From: Candidatus Schekmanbacteria bacterium GWA2_38_11
GTDB taxonomy: Bacteria; Schekmanbacteria; GWA2-38-11
Direction of reading: 5' to 3'
DNA: 7,476 nt
NCBI GenBank assembly: GCA_001790645.1
Contig: MGDB01000045.1
Coordinates: forward strand, 850 to 8,325
Program-made: the position numbers and the translations under genes
In this document: piece after piece, positions 1 through 5,474 of the stretch
Layout of the letters: each line of letters starts with the position of its first letter
Numbering within the stretch: position 1 is the stretch's first letter
Notes under the pieces: generated by a model
Told to the model about the DNA's origin: nothing
Database searches by the model: none
The model's input: only the letters and a program-made list of their open reading frames with translations

Positions 1-1002
1 AAGTATTATTTTCATTATATGGCTCTGACGGTAACCTATGGCCCTGAAGATTCCTATCTCTCTTGTTCTTTCGTTTACTGAGCTCATCATTGTAACAAAT
101 ACCATCAGGGAACCTATAAAAATCACCACGATTGATATCCCGATGGCAAAACTCTTAAACTGGCTCAATGTTTCCATTCTACCCTGAACAACTTGTTTTA
201 ACGCAGTTACCTTAGCGTGAGGGAGCTTGGCAGAAATCTGGGAAACTATATCCTCAACAGGACAGTCCTTGCAATATGCGCTTACCTCGACCATGGAAAG
301 CTTACCTTCCTTTTTCAATATTTTCTGAGAAAGGAGGAGATCCAAGAAGATCAGATTATCATCCTGTGAGCCAATTTCTCCGAGCACAGCCGCAATTCTC
401 AAGGAAGAGCCGTTTACAATAAACTCGTCTCCTGCTTTGAGTTCAAGTCTTTTTGCAGCCTCATACCCTATCACAACATCATTCTTTTTTTTAAGATCAG
501 AAAGGACTATATTCTGCTCTTCCTGAGTCTTCGCCATATTATTTTCCATACTGTGGACTTCACCGTGCATCATGACACTTTGAGCTTTCTTCCACCATTT
601 CTTAAGCCTCAGTTCTTTTTCAAAATCTACACCAACAAGCATTACAGGCTTTTCATTTACTTCTGCTACGCCAATTACCTCCGGAGCCAGAATACTTATA
701 TTCCTGCTGTTTTTTATGCTCTTTATTTTCTCCAAGTCATCTGCATTAAGATCCTTTGTGTCAAAAGCAACTCCGCCAAGTGATATCCCGCCATAAGATA
801 ATGAAAGGCCCTCAGACTTGGGCATTACAACTATATTTGCTCCGTATTCATCAAGCTTTTTCCCCAGGTCTTCGCTCATCCGCGAAGTTATGGAAAGCAA
901 GGTAACAATAGTCGTTATCCCTATTATCAGGCCGACTGTGAGAAAAATCATTTTCCCTTTTCTTCGCTTTAAATTATTTAAAGCTATATCGTAGAGTCTC
1001 AT
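1..1002 (-). CDS. MacB/FtsX-type ABC transporter permease, partial (C-terminus beyond left edge)
   Basis: The frame is open from the ATG at 1002 to the window edge, giving 334 residues. The N-terminus (MRLYDIALNNLKRRKGKM) leads into a first membrane helix at about 18-38. A periplasmic MacB_PCD-like domain follows at about 41-280. A second helix at about 284-305 precedes the FtsX-family cytoplasmic signature NERTREIGIFRAIGYR at 310-325. The family usually runs to about 380-410 residues, so the last two helices are missing because the window ends. Such permeases pair with a MacB/LolD-type ATPase and do mechanical work on periplasmic partners rather than acting as classical channels. The start has an AGGA ribosome site and overlaps the stop of the HMA gene as ATGA, which implies translational coupling. 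The external domain carries CKDCP (C244, C247), unusual for MacB and possibly metal- or redox-active. The substrate is unknown; its partners suggest metal-related work. Confidence 0.9.
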   Translation of the reverse strand, partial: MRLYDIALNNLKRRKGKMIFLTVGLIIGITTIVTLLSITSRMSEDLGKKLDEYGANIVVMPKSEGLSLSYGGISLGGVAFDTKDLNADDLEKIKSIKNSRNISILAPEVIGVAEVNEKPVMLVGVDFEKELRLKKWWKKAQSVMMHGEVHSMENNMAKTQEEQNIVLSDLKKKNDVVIGYEAAKRLELKAGDEFIVNGSSLRIAAVLGEIGSQDDNLIFLDLLLSQKILKKEGKLSMVEVSAYCKDCPVEDIVSQISAKLPHAKVTALKQVVQGRMETLSQFKSFAIGISIVVIFIGSLMVFVTMMSSVNERTREIGIFRAIGYRQSHIMKIIL

Positions 1003-1394
1003 TGCTTAATTCCTTTTCTGACAACAAGCACAGTCCCGCGATACCCCCCATTGCCAAGTTCTGATATAGTCTTCGCAAAAACCTGGGGTGAAACCTTTTC
1101 CTGGTCAAACTGGACGATTGCCCGCTCTGTTGAAAGTTCTACATCCGCGCTAATGACTCCGGGGATTTTTTCCAGAGCTGCTTTCACCTTTGGCGGACAT
1201 GCTGGACAGAAAAGCCCATCAACCCTCAATGTAGCAACACTTGAATCAGTTAAATTGATTCTAAAAAATTTATCCTTGAAAGCAAATGCTGAGATTCCTG
1301 TCAGCAATACCAAAACTAACATGACCGGAACCCATTTCTTTTTTTTCCTGTTAAGGCCTAAAACTTTTTCTCTTTTTTCCGGATACCTTACCAA
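999..1394 (-). CDS. Membrane-anchored heavy-metal-associated (HMA) domain protein, MerP-like
   Basis: This 131-residue protein has a basic N-terminus, one membrane helix or uncleaved signal at about 21-39, and an HMA ferredoxin-like domain at about 53-127. The metal loop reads DGLFCPACPPKV with C63 and C66. It departs from the usual GMTCxxC by lacking the Met-Thr before the first Cys and by having Pro-Pro after the second. The rest of the fold fits the family: VKAALEKIPGV, then a beta strand at ISADVELSTERAIVQFD, then a helix. HMA domains bind one soft metal ion, typically Cu(I), Hg(II) or Zn(II), and pass it between partners. The topology places this domain in the periplasm. The start is a TTG with GGAG eight bases upstream; no ATG lies between it and the in-frame upstream stop. 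It sits between the DUF2318 lipoprotein gene and the permease gene, whose start it overlaps. Confidence 0.85.
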   Translation of the reverse strand: MVRYPEKREKVLGLNRKKKKWVPVMLVLVLLTGISAFAFKDKFFRINLTDSSVATLRVDGLFCPACPPKVKAALEKIPGVISADVELSTERAIVQFDQEKVSPQVFAKTISELGNGGYRGTVLVVRKGIKQ

Positions 1395-1449
1395 GGTTAT
1401 AACTCCAATTAAATCTTTTCAGGAAGGTTTTAACCCTCCCGTTTAAAAT

Positions 1450-1479
1450 GTCATTCAATGTCATACAAAGTCATACAAA
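1450..1479. repeat. Three tandem 10-bp iterations between two cluster genes
   Basis: On the plus strand the units are GTCATTCAAT, GTCATACAAA and GTCATACAAA, starting at 1450, 1460 and 1470. The last two are identical, and the first differs at two positions. The period is one DNA helical turn, so the units face the same side of the helix, as in iteron-like protein-binding sites. They lie between the stop of the DUF2318 gene and the start of the small HMA gene. The function is unknown: a regulator operator, a processing site or neutral slippage are all possible. Confidence 0.7.
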
Positions 1480-1494
1480 AACAGACTTTTTCTG
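1477..1494 (-). terminator. Weak hairpin plus T-tract after the DUF2318 gene
   Basis: Read on the minus strand just after the DUF2318 stop codon, CAGA and TCTG can form a 4-bp stem around an AAAAG loop, followed directly by five Ts. The stem is too short for an efficient intrinsic terminator. At best it attenuates transcription into the HMA and permease genes. Confidence 0.25.
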
Positions 1495-1501
1495 AAACTT
1501 T

Positions 1502-2077
1502 TTAATTAAAATAAAACTCTCCTTCAAGGATATCCTTTTTATCTATTACTACCTTTTTCCCTTCTATCCTGCGGTTAAGCGGCGCAGGGTTGCATCCACC
1601 CTTTACTTCATTTACCTTAGTTGAAAGAAATTTTTGACCGCACCGCCTGCAAACCATAAAATCCCCTTCCTGGGCATATCCCATCTTCCATTTAAAACAA
1701 ACATCGCACGCATCAAATGCTGCCCTAATTGTTCTGTCAGAGCTTTTCAGGATAAAATATTTTATAGTAACACCATTATTTTCAAAACTATAATATTTTG
1801 CTTTCCCGTCTTCAAAATCTGATACAGGATAGCTGATTGTTTCGCCTTTTCCTGAAACTACCTTTGCTTCCTGCACAGGAAGGTTTTCTTGTACAGGATC
1901 AGTATTTTCCTGTTTATCCTGCTGAAGGTTTGGTGCTGACTCTCCGGTTGCTGCATTACCCTGTTCCTGTTCTTTTGCTATAGAGTTCTCGCTCCCTCCT
2001 TTGCCGCAGCTAAAAATAAGAAATGGAAGAACCGCAACAAAGACTACGCTTACTAAAACCATTACAGACTTTTTCAA
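1502..2077 (-). CDS. DUF2318-domain lipoprotein (Cys-rich, metal-associated)
   Basis: The product has 191 residues. A lipoprotein signal ends at IFS-C24, predicting an acylated Cys and membrane anchoring. A low-complexity Gln/Glu/Asn/Pro linker covers about 28-75, and a DUF2318 domain about 78-191. The domain hallmarks are clear: FDACDVCFKWKMGY (C124, C127), GDFMVCRRCGQKF (C143, C146) and NEVKGGCNPAPL (C162). The paired CxxC motifs with GGCNPAPL are the family signature. DUF2318 proteins are found beside iron-uptake genes such as those of the Campylobacter p19 locus, where the biochemical role is unsettled; metal binding is likely from the cysteines. The start is a TTG, supported by AGAAGGAGA at seven-base spacing. 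It lies 62 bases after the HMA-SurA gene and about 107 before the small HMA gene, most likely in one transcript. Several relatives are integral membrane proteins; here the domain sits on a lipoprotein. Confidence 0.9.
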   Translation of the reverse strand: MKKSVMVLVSVVFVAVLPFLIFSCGKGGSENSIAKEQEQGNAATGESAPNLQQDKQENTDPVQENLPVQEAKVVSGKGETISYPVSDFEDGKAKYYSFENNGVTIKYFILKSSDRTIRAAFDACDVCFKWKMGYAQEGDFMVCRRCGQKFLSTKVNEVKGGCNPAPLNRRIEGKKVVIDKKDILEGEFYFN

Positions 2078-2084
2078 TTTTTAA

Positions 2085-2093
2085 TCTCCTTCT
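2085..2093 (-). promoter_or_regulatory. Ribosome binding site supporting the TTG start of the DUF2318 gene
   Basis: On the minus strand AGAAGGAGA lies seven bases before TTG at 2077. This strong Shine-Dalgarno match decides the start, because the next in-frame ATG (Met6) lies inside the signal peptide and would remove the two lysines of the n-region. Confidence 0.75.
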
Positions 2094-2139
2094 AATTTTA
2101 GCAATTTACTTAACTCAAATTTTTACTTCTTAAACGCAT

Positions 2140-3072
2140 TTATGAACAACACGACCCACCACACCTTGAAGATGCAGAATCATTATCAAGGGCTTCTAAA
2201 ATTTCGCTGCTGTAGATCTTAATATCAGCTTTATCCTGAATATCAGAAAGCCAGCTCTGATATAGAGAATTTTTTTTAGGCTCAGGGGTTTTAGGAGGAA
2301 AAACCTTTGTTTCCAGATATTTTTTTATTTTCAACTCCTTTTTAACCTCCTCTTTAAGTCTGTCTAAATCAAGGCCTTGTGCTTTAAGACTATCCTCTAA
2401 ACCCTTATCATTTAACCTGTAATACTTTTTAATTCCTTCTATTTCTGCATTCACTTCCTCGTCACTTGCGGAAATGTTTTCTCCGCCAATCTCTTTCTGG
2501 ATGAGGGTTTCAACTATTAATGAATTTGCAACTTCTGCAACCATCTGATACCTTTGTTTCACTGACGGGTAAGGGTTTATACCTGTTTTTCTAAAACTTT
2601 CCAAGCGCTCATTCAGAGTGGCCTCAAATTCTTTATTAGTTATTTTCTTCCCGTCTATGTTCATTGCAAACTGCTTTGAAATTTTTATTCTCTCTTGTTC
2701 CTCTTTCAGAAGATCATCACTACTTTTAATCCTTATCAGTGATGCATGATATTTTCCAATCCTGTTTACAGCCTCAACAAAGGAAGAGGCTGACGTCACT
2801 CCCGGATCAAAAAAAACTGCTGCCCTCCCCTTTGCCAGACTTACTTTAGGAGACTTTGTTCCTTTTACTTTTTTTAATGCACCTTCTATCTTTTCTACAC
2901 AGCTTATGCACGTCATCCCGGTGACTTTTAGCTCTGCCTGGCTGTTGTTGGCTATATTTTTATAAAAACTATTTCCCTCTCCTTCTCTTTTGTCTTTAAT
3001 TAACCCAAAGGCGTATAGTCCAAATAAGATAACAGCCACTGTTAAGAATGTGATGTATAATTTTCTCTTCAT
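2140..3072 (-). CDS. HMA domain fused to SurA_N-like chaperone domain, with Cys-rich C-terminal tail
   Basis: This 310-residue protein has an N-terminal signal or anchor helix at about 4-24, so the rest should be periplasmic. A canonical HMA domain spans about 46-115 with GMTCISC (C55, C58). A SurA_N-like helical chaperone module follows at about 135-255, recognised from the pattern FAMNIDGKKITNKEFEATL, QRYQMVAEVANSLIVETLI, and a helix ending in KKELKIKKYL. The closing stretch LYQSWLSDIQDKADIKIY resembles the last helix and strand of SurA/PrsA-like proteins, but there is no room for a rotamase domain between the two, so prolyl isomerase activity is not expected. The protein ends in SSRCGGSCCS (C304, C308, C309), a likely second metal or thiol site. 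It starts at ATG with GGTGGGG seven bases upstream. It appears to be the first gene of the left operon. A role as a chaperone for metalloprotein metallation is inference from the fusion. Confidence 0.85.
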   Translation of the reverse strand: MKRKLYITFLTVAVILFGLYAFGLIKDKREGEGNSFYKNIANNSQAELKVTGMTCISCVEKIEGALKKVKGTKSPKVSLAKGRAAVFFDPGVTSASSFVEAVNRIGKYHASLIRIKSSDDLLKEEQERIKISKQFAMNIDGKKITNKEFEATLNERLESFRKTGINPYPSVKQRYQMVAEVANSLIVETLIQKEIGGENISASDEEVNAEIEGIKKYYRLNDKGLEDSLKAQGLDLDRLKEEVKKELKIKKYLETKVFPPKTPEPKKNSLYQSWLSDIQDKADIKIYSSEILEALDNDSASSRCGGSCCS

Positions 3073-3109
3073 AAATTTACCCCACCCTTTATAAATTTTA
3101 AAAACTCAA

Positions 3110-3143
3110 CCATTGCCATTGCAAGCAAAGCGAGGCAATCTCG
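3110..3143. repeat. Dispersed ATTGC..GCAAT repeat unit
   Basis: This stretch contains ATTGC (3118-3122) and GCAAT (3135-3139) around a purine-rich core of AAGC/AAAGCGAG type. It resembles the ATTGCGAGC..GCAATCTC repeats scattered through many uncultured bacterial genomes; that match is recalled, not searched. It directly precedes the cloverleaf-like repeat, so the spacer is a composite of mobile or recombinogenic units. Confidence 0.5.
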
Positions 3144-3159
3144 GTTTATATAAATCAGC

Positions 3160-3222
3160 CGATAGGCGGGGTTTTCTAACCCCGCCATTTTATTTGGCGG
3201 GACAAGAATATCCCGCCTATCG
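3160..3222. repeat. Cloverleaf-like inverted repeat (MITE/REP-like element)
   Basis: Perfect 11-bp outer arms (CGATAGGCGGG at 3160-3170 and CCCGCCTATCG at 3212-3222) enclose two internal hairpins. The first is a 9-bp stem, 3165-3173 with 3178-3186, around a TTCT loop. The second is a 7-bp stem, 3196-3202 with 3211-3217. The outer arms share their GGCGGG/CCCGCC cores with the inner stems, so the element can fold as one long stem or as two hairpins. It is far more GC-rich than its surroundings. It lies between the radical SAM and HMA-SurA genes and may also slow or end transcription between them. Confidence 0.8.
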
Positions 3223-3315
3223 TCGTCCTAAAACAAGGAAGCTAAAACCTCCAAACAATGACATCCAATCAACTCTTCTTCAACACTCTACAAAAACCCG
3301 TTTCTCCAATTTTTA

Positions 3316-4365
3316 TTAAGCACTTGATCCTTTTAGAACACACTGATGAAACCCATCCTCTGCAAGCCCCTTATTCTGTCGCATTTGTACAAATATTTCC
3401 GACCCTAAAATATCCTTTAAGCTCTTATCCCTTATATTTCCTCCCGGCAGCCTTACCATTGGACATGGGTCAATATCACCTTGAGAATTTATATGCAGCA
3501 AGCCATTAACGGCGCTTAGGCACCCTCCCACCACTTCCTCCCAAGCTGACTGGTCAAACAAAACAATATTCTCTTTCTCATTATGCTTTTCAATTACCTC
3601 TTTGAGGAGTTGTTTTTCAATCCTGTCACAGGAAAAGGTATCCGGTATATTATTATCCTTATGGTTATAATTTAAATATATTCCAACTTTACAGCCAGCC
3701 TCTATCATTCCACCAATAAATTCTTCCTGGGTTACAGTAAAAATGTTTCTCTTTGTTACGGTCGTAGAAAAACCGAACTGGATATTCCTTTTCCTGGCTA
3801 ATTCCATTGCCAATATAATCTTCTCATATGTCCCCTTACCTCTCCACGTATCAGTTTCCCTCTTAAATCCTTCTATGCTGAAAAGAGGAAATATTGTTCT
3901 GCATTTTTCCAAACAATCTGCCACCGTTTCTGTAAAAAGAGTCCCGTTTGTAAAAATCCAGCAAACCACATCCCTGTGGTTGGCCAAAACATCAAGAAGT
4001 CCTTCTCTAAAAAATGGTTCTCCACCGCTAATTATAAAAAGGAATATCCCTAAATCCTTTGCCTCTTTAATAACTCTGTTTATCTCTTCCAAAGAGAGTT
4101 CATCATCTTTTGGGTAACCCTTTGCATAGCAGCCTATACAGTCGAGGTTGCATTGCATTGATGGGCTAATTATGAGGACTTTCGGAATAACAATCCCATC
4201 CTTTGTCATTTTCAGGCTTTTCTCTTTAGCTCTGGTATAATTTTCAAACATCCTGAAAACGTCTAAACTCTCATCAACTGAATTCTTGAAAAGAATATCT
4301 ATAAATTTAGGCAAAAAATTACTAATCTCTTTAACTTCATCAAAATTAATCGGGATTGATGTCAT
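3316..4365 (-). CDS. Radical SAM enzyme with SPASM-like C-terminal region
   Basis: This 349-residue protein has the radical SAM cluster motif CNLDCIGCY (C72, C76, C79) for a [4Fe-4S] cluster that cleaves S-adenosylmethionine. SGGEP follows at 113-117, then the usual strand motifs FTNGT (138-142) and SIEG (163-166). A SPASM-like region carries GGC at 280-282, HINSQGDIDPCP with C301, GGNIRDKSLKDIL, and C342, suggesting at least one auxiliary cluster or a reduced version of it. The chain stops eight residues after the start of CVLKGSSA, shorter than I expect for close relatives. SPASM enzymes modify peptides or proteins, or build cofactors; the substrate here is unknown. The start is ATG with only a weak AGAG upstream. 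Repeat-filled spacers on both sides suggest separate transcription from the neighbouring sets. No signal peptide is present, so it acts in the cytoplasm. Confidence 0.9.
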   Translation of the reverse strand: MTSIPINFDEVKEISNFLPKFIDILFKNSVDESLDVFRMFENYTRAKEKSLKMTKDGIVIPKVLIISPSMQCNLDCIGCYAKGYPKDDELSLEEINRVIKEAKDLGIFLFIISGGEPFFREGLLDVLANHRDVVCWIFTNGTLFTETVADCLEKCRTIFPLFSIEGFKRETDTWRGKGTYEKIILAMELARKRNIQFGFSTTVTKRNIFTVTQEEFIGGMIEAGCKVGIYLNYNHKDNNIPDTFSCDRIEKQLLKEVIEKHNEKENIVLFDQSAWEEVVGGCLSAVNGLLHINSQGDIDPCPMVRLPGGNIRDKSLKDILGSEIFVQMRQNKGLAEDGFHQCVLKGSSA

Positions 4366-4400
4366 TTAGAAGCTCTGTTTCTGGGATATTTAAATAACTA

Positions 4401-4440
4401 AATCCTAATATCGAATCCTAAACAAATTAAAAATTCCAAT
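4401..4440. repeat. AATCCTAA direct repeat within an AT-rich dispersed-repeat-like stretch
   Basis: The octamer AATCCTAA occurs at 4401-4408 and 4414-4421, 13 bases apart, followed by AAACAAATTAAAAATTCC. The stretch resembles the AATCCTAATATC..AAACAAATT units I recognise as dispersed repeats in uncultured bacteria; this was not searched. It lies just upstream of the radical SAM gene start, where its promoter might be expected. No clear -35/-10 pair is visible. Confidence 0.4.
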
Positions 4441-4464
4441 AATTTAAGGGATAAAACTAATAAT

Positions 4465-4492
4465 TCCCCCCTTTGGGAAAGGGGGATTTTTT
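4465..4492. terminator. Hairpin with T-tract downstream of the cytochrome c gene
   Basis: CCCCCTTT (4467-4474) pairs with AAAGGGGG (4478-4485) around a GGG loop, an 8-bp stem. On the plus strand six Ts follow at 4487-4492, giving the look of an intrinsic terminator in that direction, although no plus-strand gene exists here. On the minus strand the hairpin is followed by only a mixed AATTATTAG, so it would end the cytochrome transcript weakly. It may instead be a dispersed repeat. Confidence 0.45.
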
Positions 4493-4510
4493 AGATTTGC
4501 TCAAATCTAA
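4491..4510. repeat. Near-perfect palindrome just after the cytochrome c stop
   Basis: TTAGATTTG (4491-4499) and CAAATCTAA (4502-4510) are perfect 9-bp inverted arms separated by CT. It begins six bases beyond the cytochrome c stop codon on the minus strand. It could be an operator-like dyad, a transcript 3' stabiliser, or part of the transcription end together with the adjacent C/G hairpin. Confidence 0.6.
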
Positions 4511-4516
4511 CAACAA

Positions 4517-4921
4517 CTATTTTGCAAACGTCTTAATGTAGTTGACTAAATCCCATCGTTCTTTTTCTGAGAGAACCGTCTCCCACGACTGCATTATCCC
4601 TCTACCTTTTGATATCTTCCAGAATATCTCCCCATCAGTCATCATATTCATCATGTGTGTATCTGTAAAATTGGCAGGCTTTGTCTCAAGAGTTTCAGCC
4701 AAAGATCCTTTGCCATCTCCTTTCTCCCCGTGACATTGAATGCAATTTGTTTCATAAAGCTTCTTACCTCTATCCAAAGAATCCTTCGTAGCTTTAACCG
4801 GGTTTTTTATCTCCTTAGTCTCATCAGGCACTATCCATGCCTTCTTACTATGGGCAAAGATATGGTAAGAAAAGCCAATTAAAACTGTTGCTACGACCAA
4901 AAGTCTAAATAAAAATCGCAT
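4517..4921 (-). CDS. Small exported class I cytochrome c
   Basis: This 134-residue protein has an N-terminal signal or anchor helix at about 4-23 and a single heme-binding motif CIQCH at 60-64 (C60, C63, H64). GRGIMQSWETVLSEKERWDLVNYIKTF follows in class I style, where M110 is the probable distal heme ligand. The order DRGKKLYETNCIQCHGEKGDGKGSLAETLETKPANFTD matches small cytochromes that serve as periplasmic electron carriers or as subunits of respiratory enzymes. The start is ATG with AAAGGAAG five bases upstream. The gene is last in the Spy-like / NosL-like / cytochrome set, 58 bases after the NosL-like gene. The context suggests electron delivery to, or sensing by, a metal-dependent envelope process, but the partner is not in the window. 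Confidence 0.93.
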   Translation of the reverse strand: MRFLFRLLVVATVLIGFSYHIFAHSKKAWIVPDETKEIKNPVKATKDSLDRGKKLYETNCIQCHGEKGDGKGSLAETLETKPANFTDTHMMNMMTDGEIFWKISKGRGIMQSWETVLSEKERWDLVNYIKTFAK

Positions 4922-4979
4922 GTATTCTTCCTTTCAAATAGGTCAGGCTATAATGTAAAGTTACAATCTTTTCTGCTAC

Positions 4980-5474
4980 CTATTTCTCGAAATTCTCCAA
5001 CTCATTAAAGATGGAAATTCTCCCTCCATGCTCTTTCATAAATTTTATAGCCTCCTCCTTTGTTTTAAAAGCAATGACACTTGGCAGACACCGGTCATAA
5101 CATAATACAAAAGGCATTTTTGCCTGGTCAATCATGACCTTTTGTGAACAGCAAGGAGTAATATCACTCCCAACCACATAAAAAGCTTTCTCAGCCTCTA
5201 TGGTCTCTCCAGTATTAAAATCAGGAACTCTTATTGCTAAAGCCTTCTTTGAACTCTCAGCCTCATATTTTAACGCACACTTAATACAGCAAGCCTTTTC
5301 ATCTTTTCCTTCTTCAAAAGTTACAAGGGTTTTTGTAATTTCATGAACATCCCTTCCACATAAAGCACATTTCTCAGGTTTCTGGTTAGGCAAAACCCCC
5401 ATTCCAGTGAGTAATAGAACCTGTGCTATTAAAAAAATCTGTAATAATCTGTTCTTAAAAATAATCACCTCCAT
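4980..5474 (-). CDS. Cys-rich NosL-like exported protein
   Basis: From the ATG at 5474 this is 164 residues; a GTG one codon upstream is also possible. A hydrophobic export helix covers about 10-28 with no lipobox Cys. The mature part carries CALCGR, ACCIKCA, TPCC and LCYDRC, nine cysteines in all. It ends with AFKTKEEAIKFMKEHGGRISIFNEL, which resembles the closing motif of NosL, the copper chaperone of nitrous oxide reductase maturation. The N-terminal CxxCGRxVH plus CCxxCA pattern looks like a separate conserved metal-binding module, and I do not know its named family. The ATG shares its A with the TGA stop of the Spy-like gene, typical of translational coupling. A near-perfect Shine-Dalgarno sequence, GGAGGTGAT, lies oddly just inside the gene. 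A role in copper handling is inferred from the family and neighbours. Confidence 0.72.
   Translation of the reverse strand: MEVIIFKNRLLQIFLIAQVLLLTGMGVLPNQKPEKCALCGRDVHEITKTLVTFEEGKDEKACCIKCALKYEAESSKKALAIRVPDFNTGETIEAEKAFYVVGSDITPCCSQKVMIDQAKMPFVLCYDRCLPSVIAFKTKEEAIKFMKEHGGRISIFNELENFEK

Noticed and set aside
553..783. Plus-strand reading frame of 76 codons inside the permease gene
   Set aside because: It lies wholly within a well-supported minus-strand gene, has no recognisable domain or ribosome site, and the window has no other plus-strand gene.
1051..1446. Plus-strand frame of 131 codons opposite the small HMA gene
   Set aside because: It is the antisense of a clear HMA domain gene and its translation shows no family features.
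3113..3319. Plus-strand frame across the spacer between the radical SAM and HMA-SurA genes
   Set aside because: It translates the cloverleaf-like repeat and the dispersed repeat and has no ribosome site, so it is not a plausible gene.
3260..3340. Possible frameshift near the end of the radical SAM gene
   Set aside because: A shift in CTAAAAGG would replace the last five residues and add about eight (ending NKNWRNGFL), closer to the expected family length, but the homopolymer is short and nothing else supports an error, so I keep the natural stop.
3743..4117. Plus-strand frame of 124 codons opposite the radical SAM gene
   Set aside because: It is antisense to the conserved radical SAM core and is best explained as a shadow frame.
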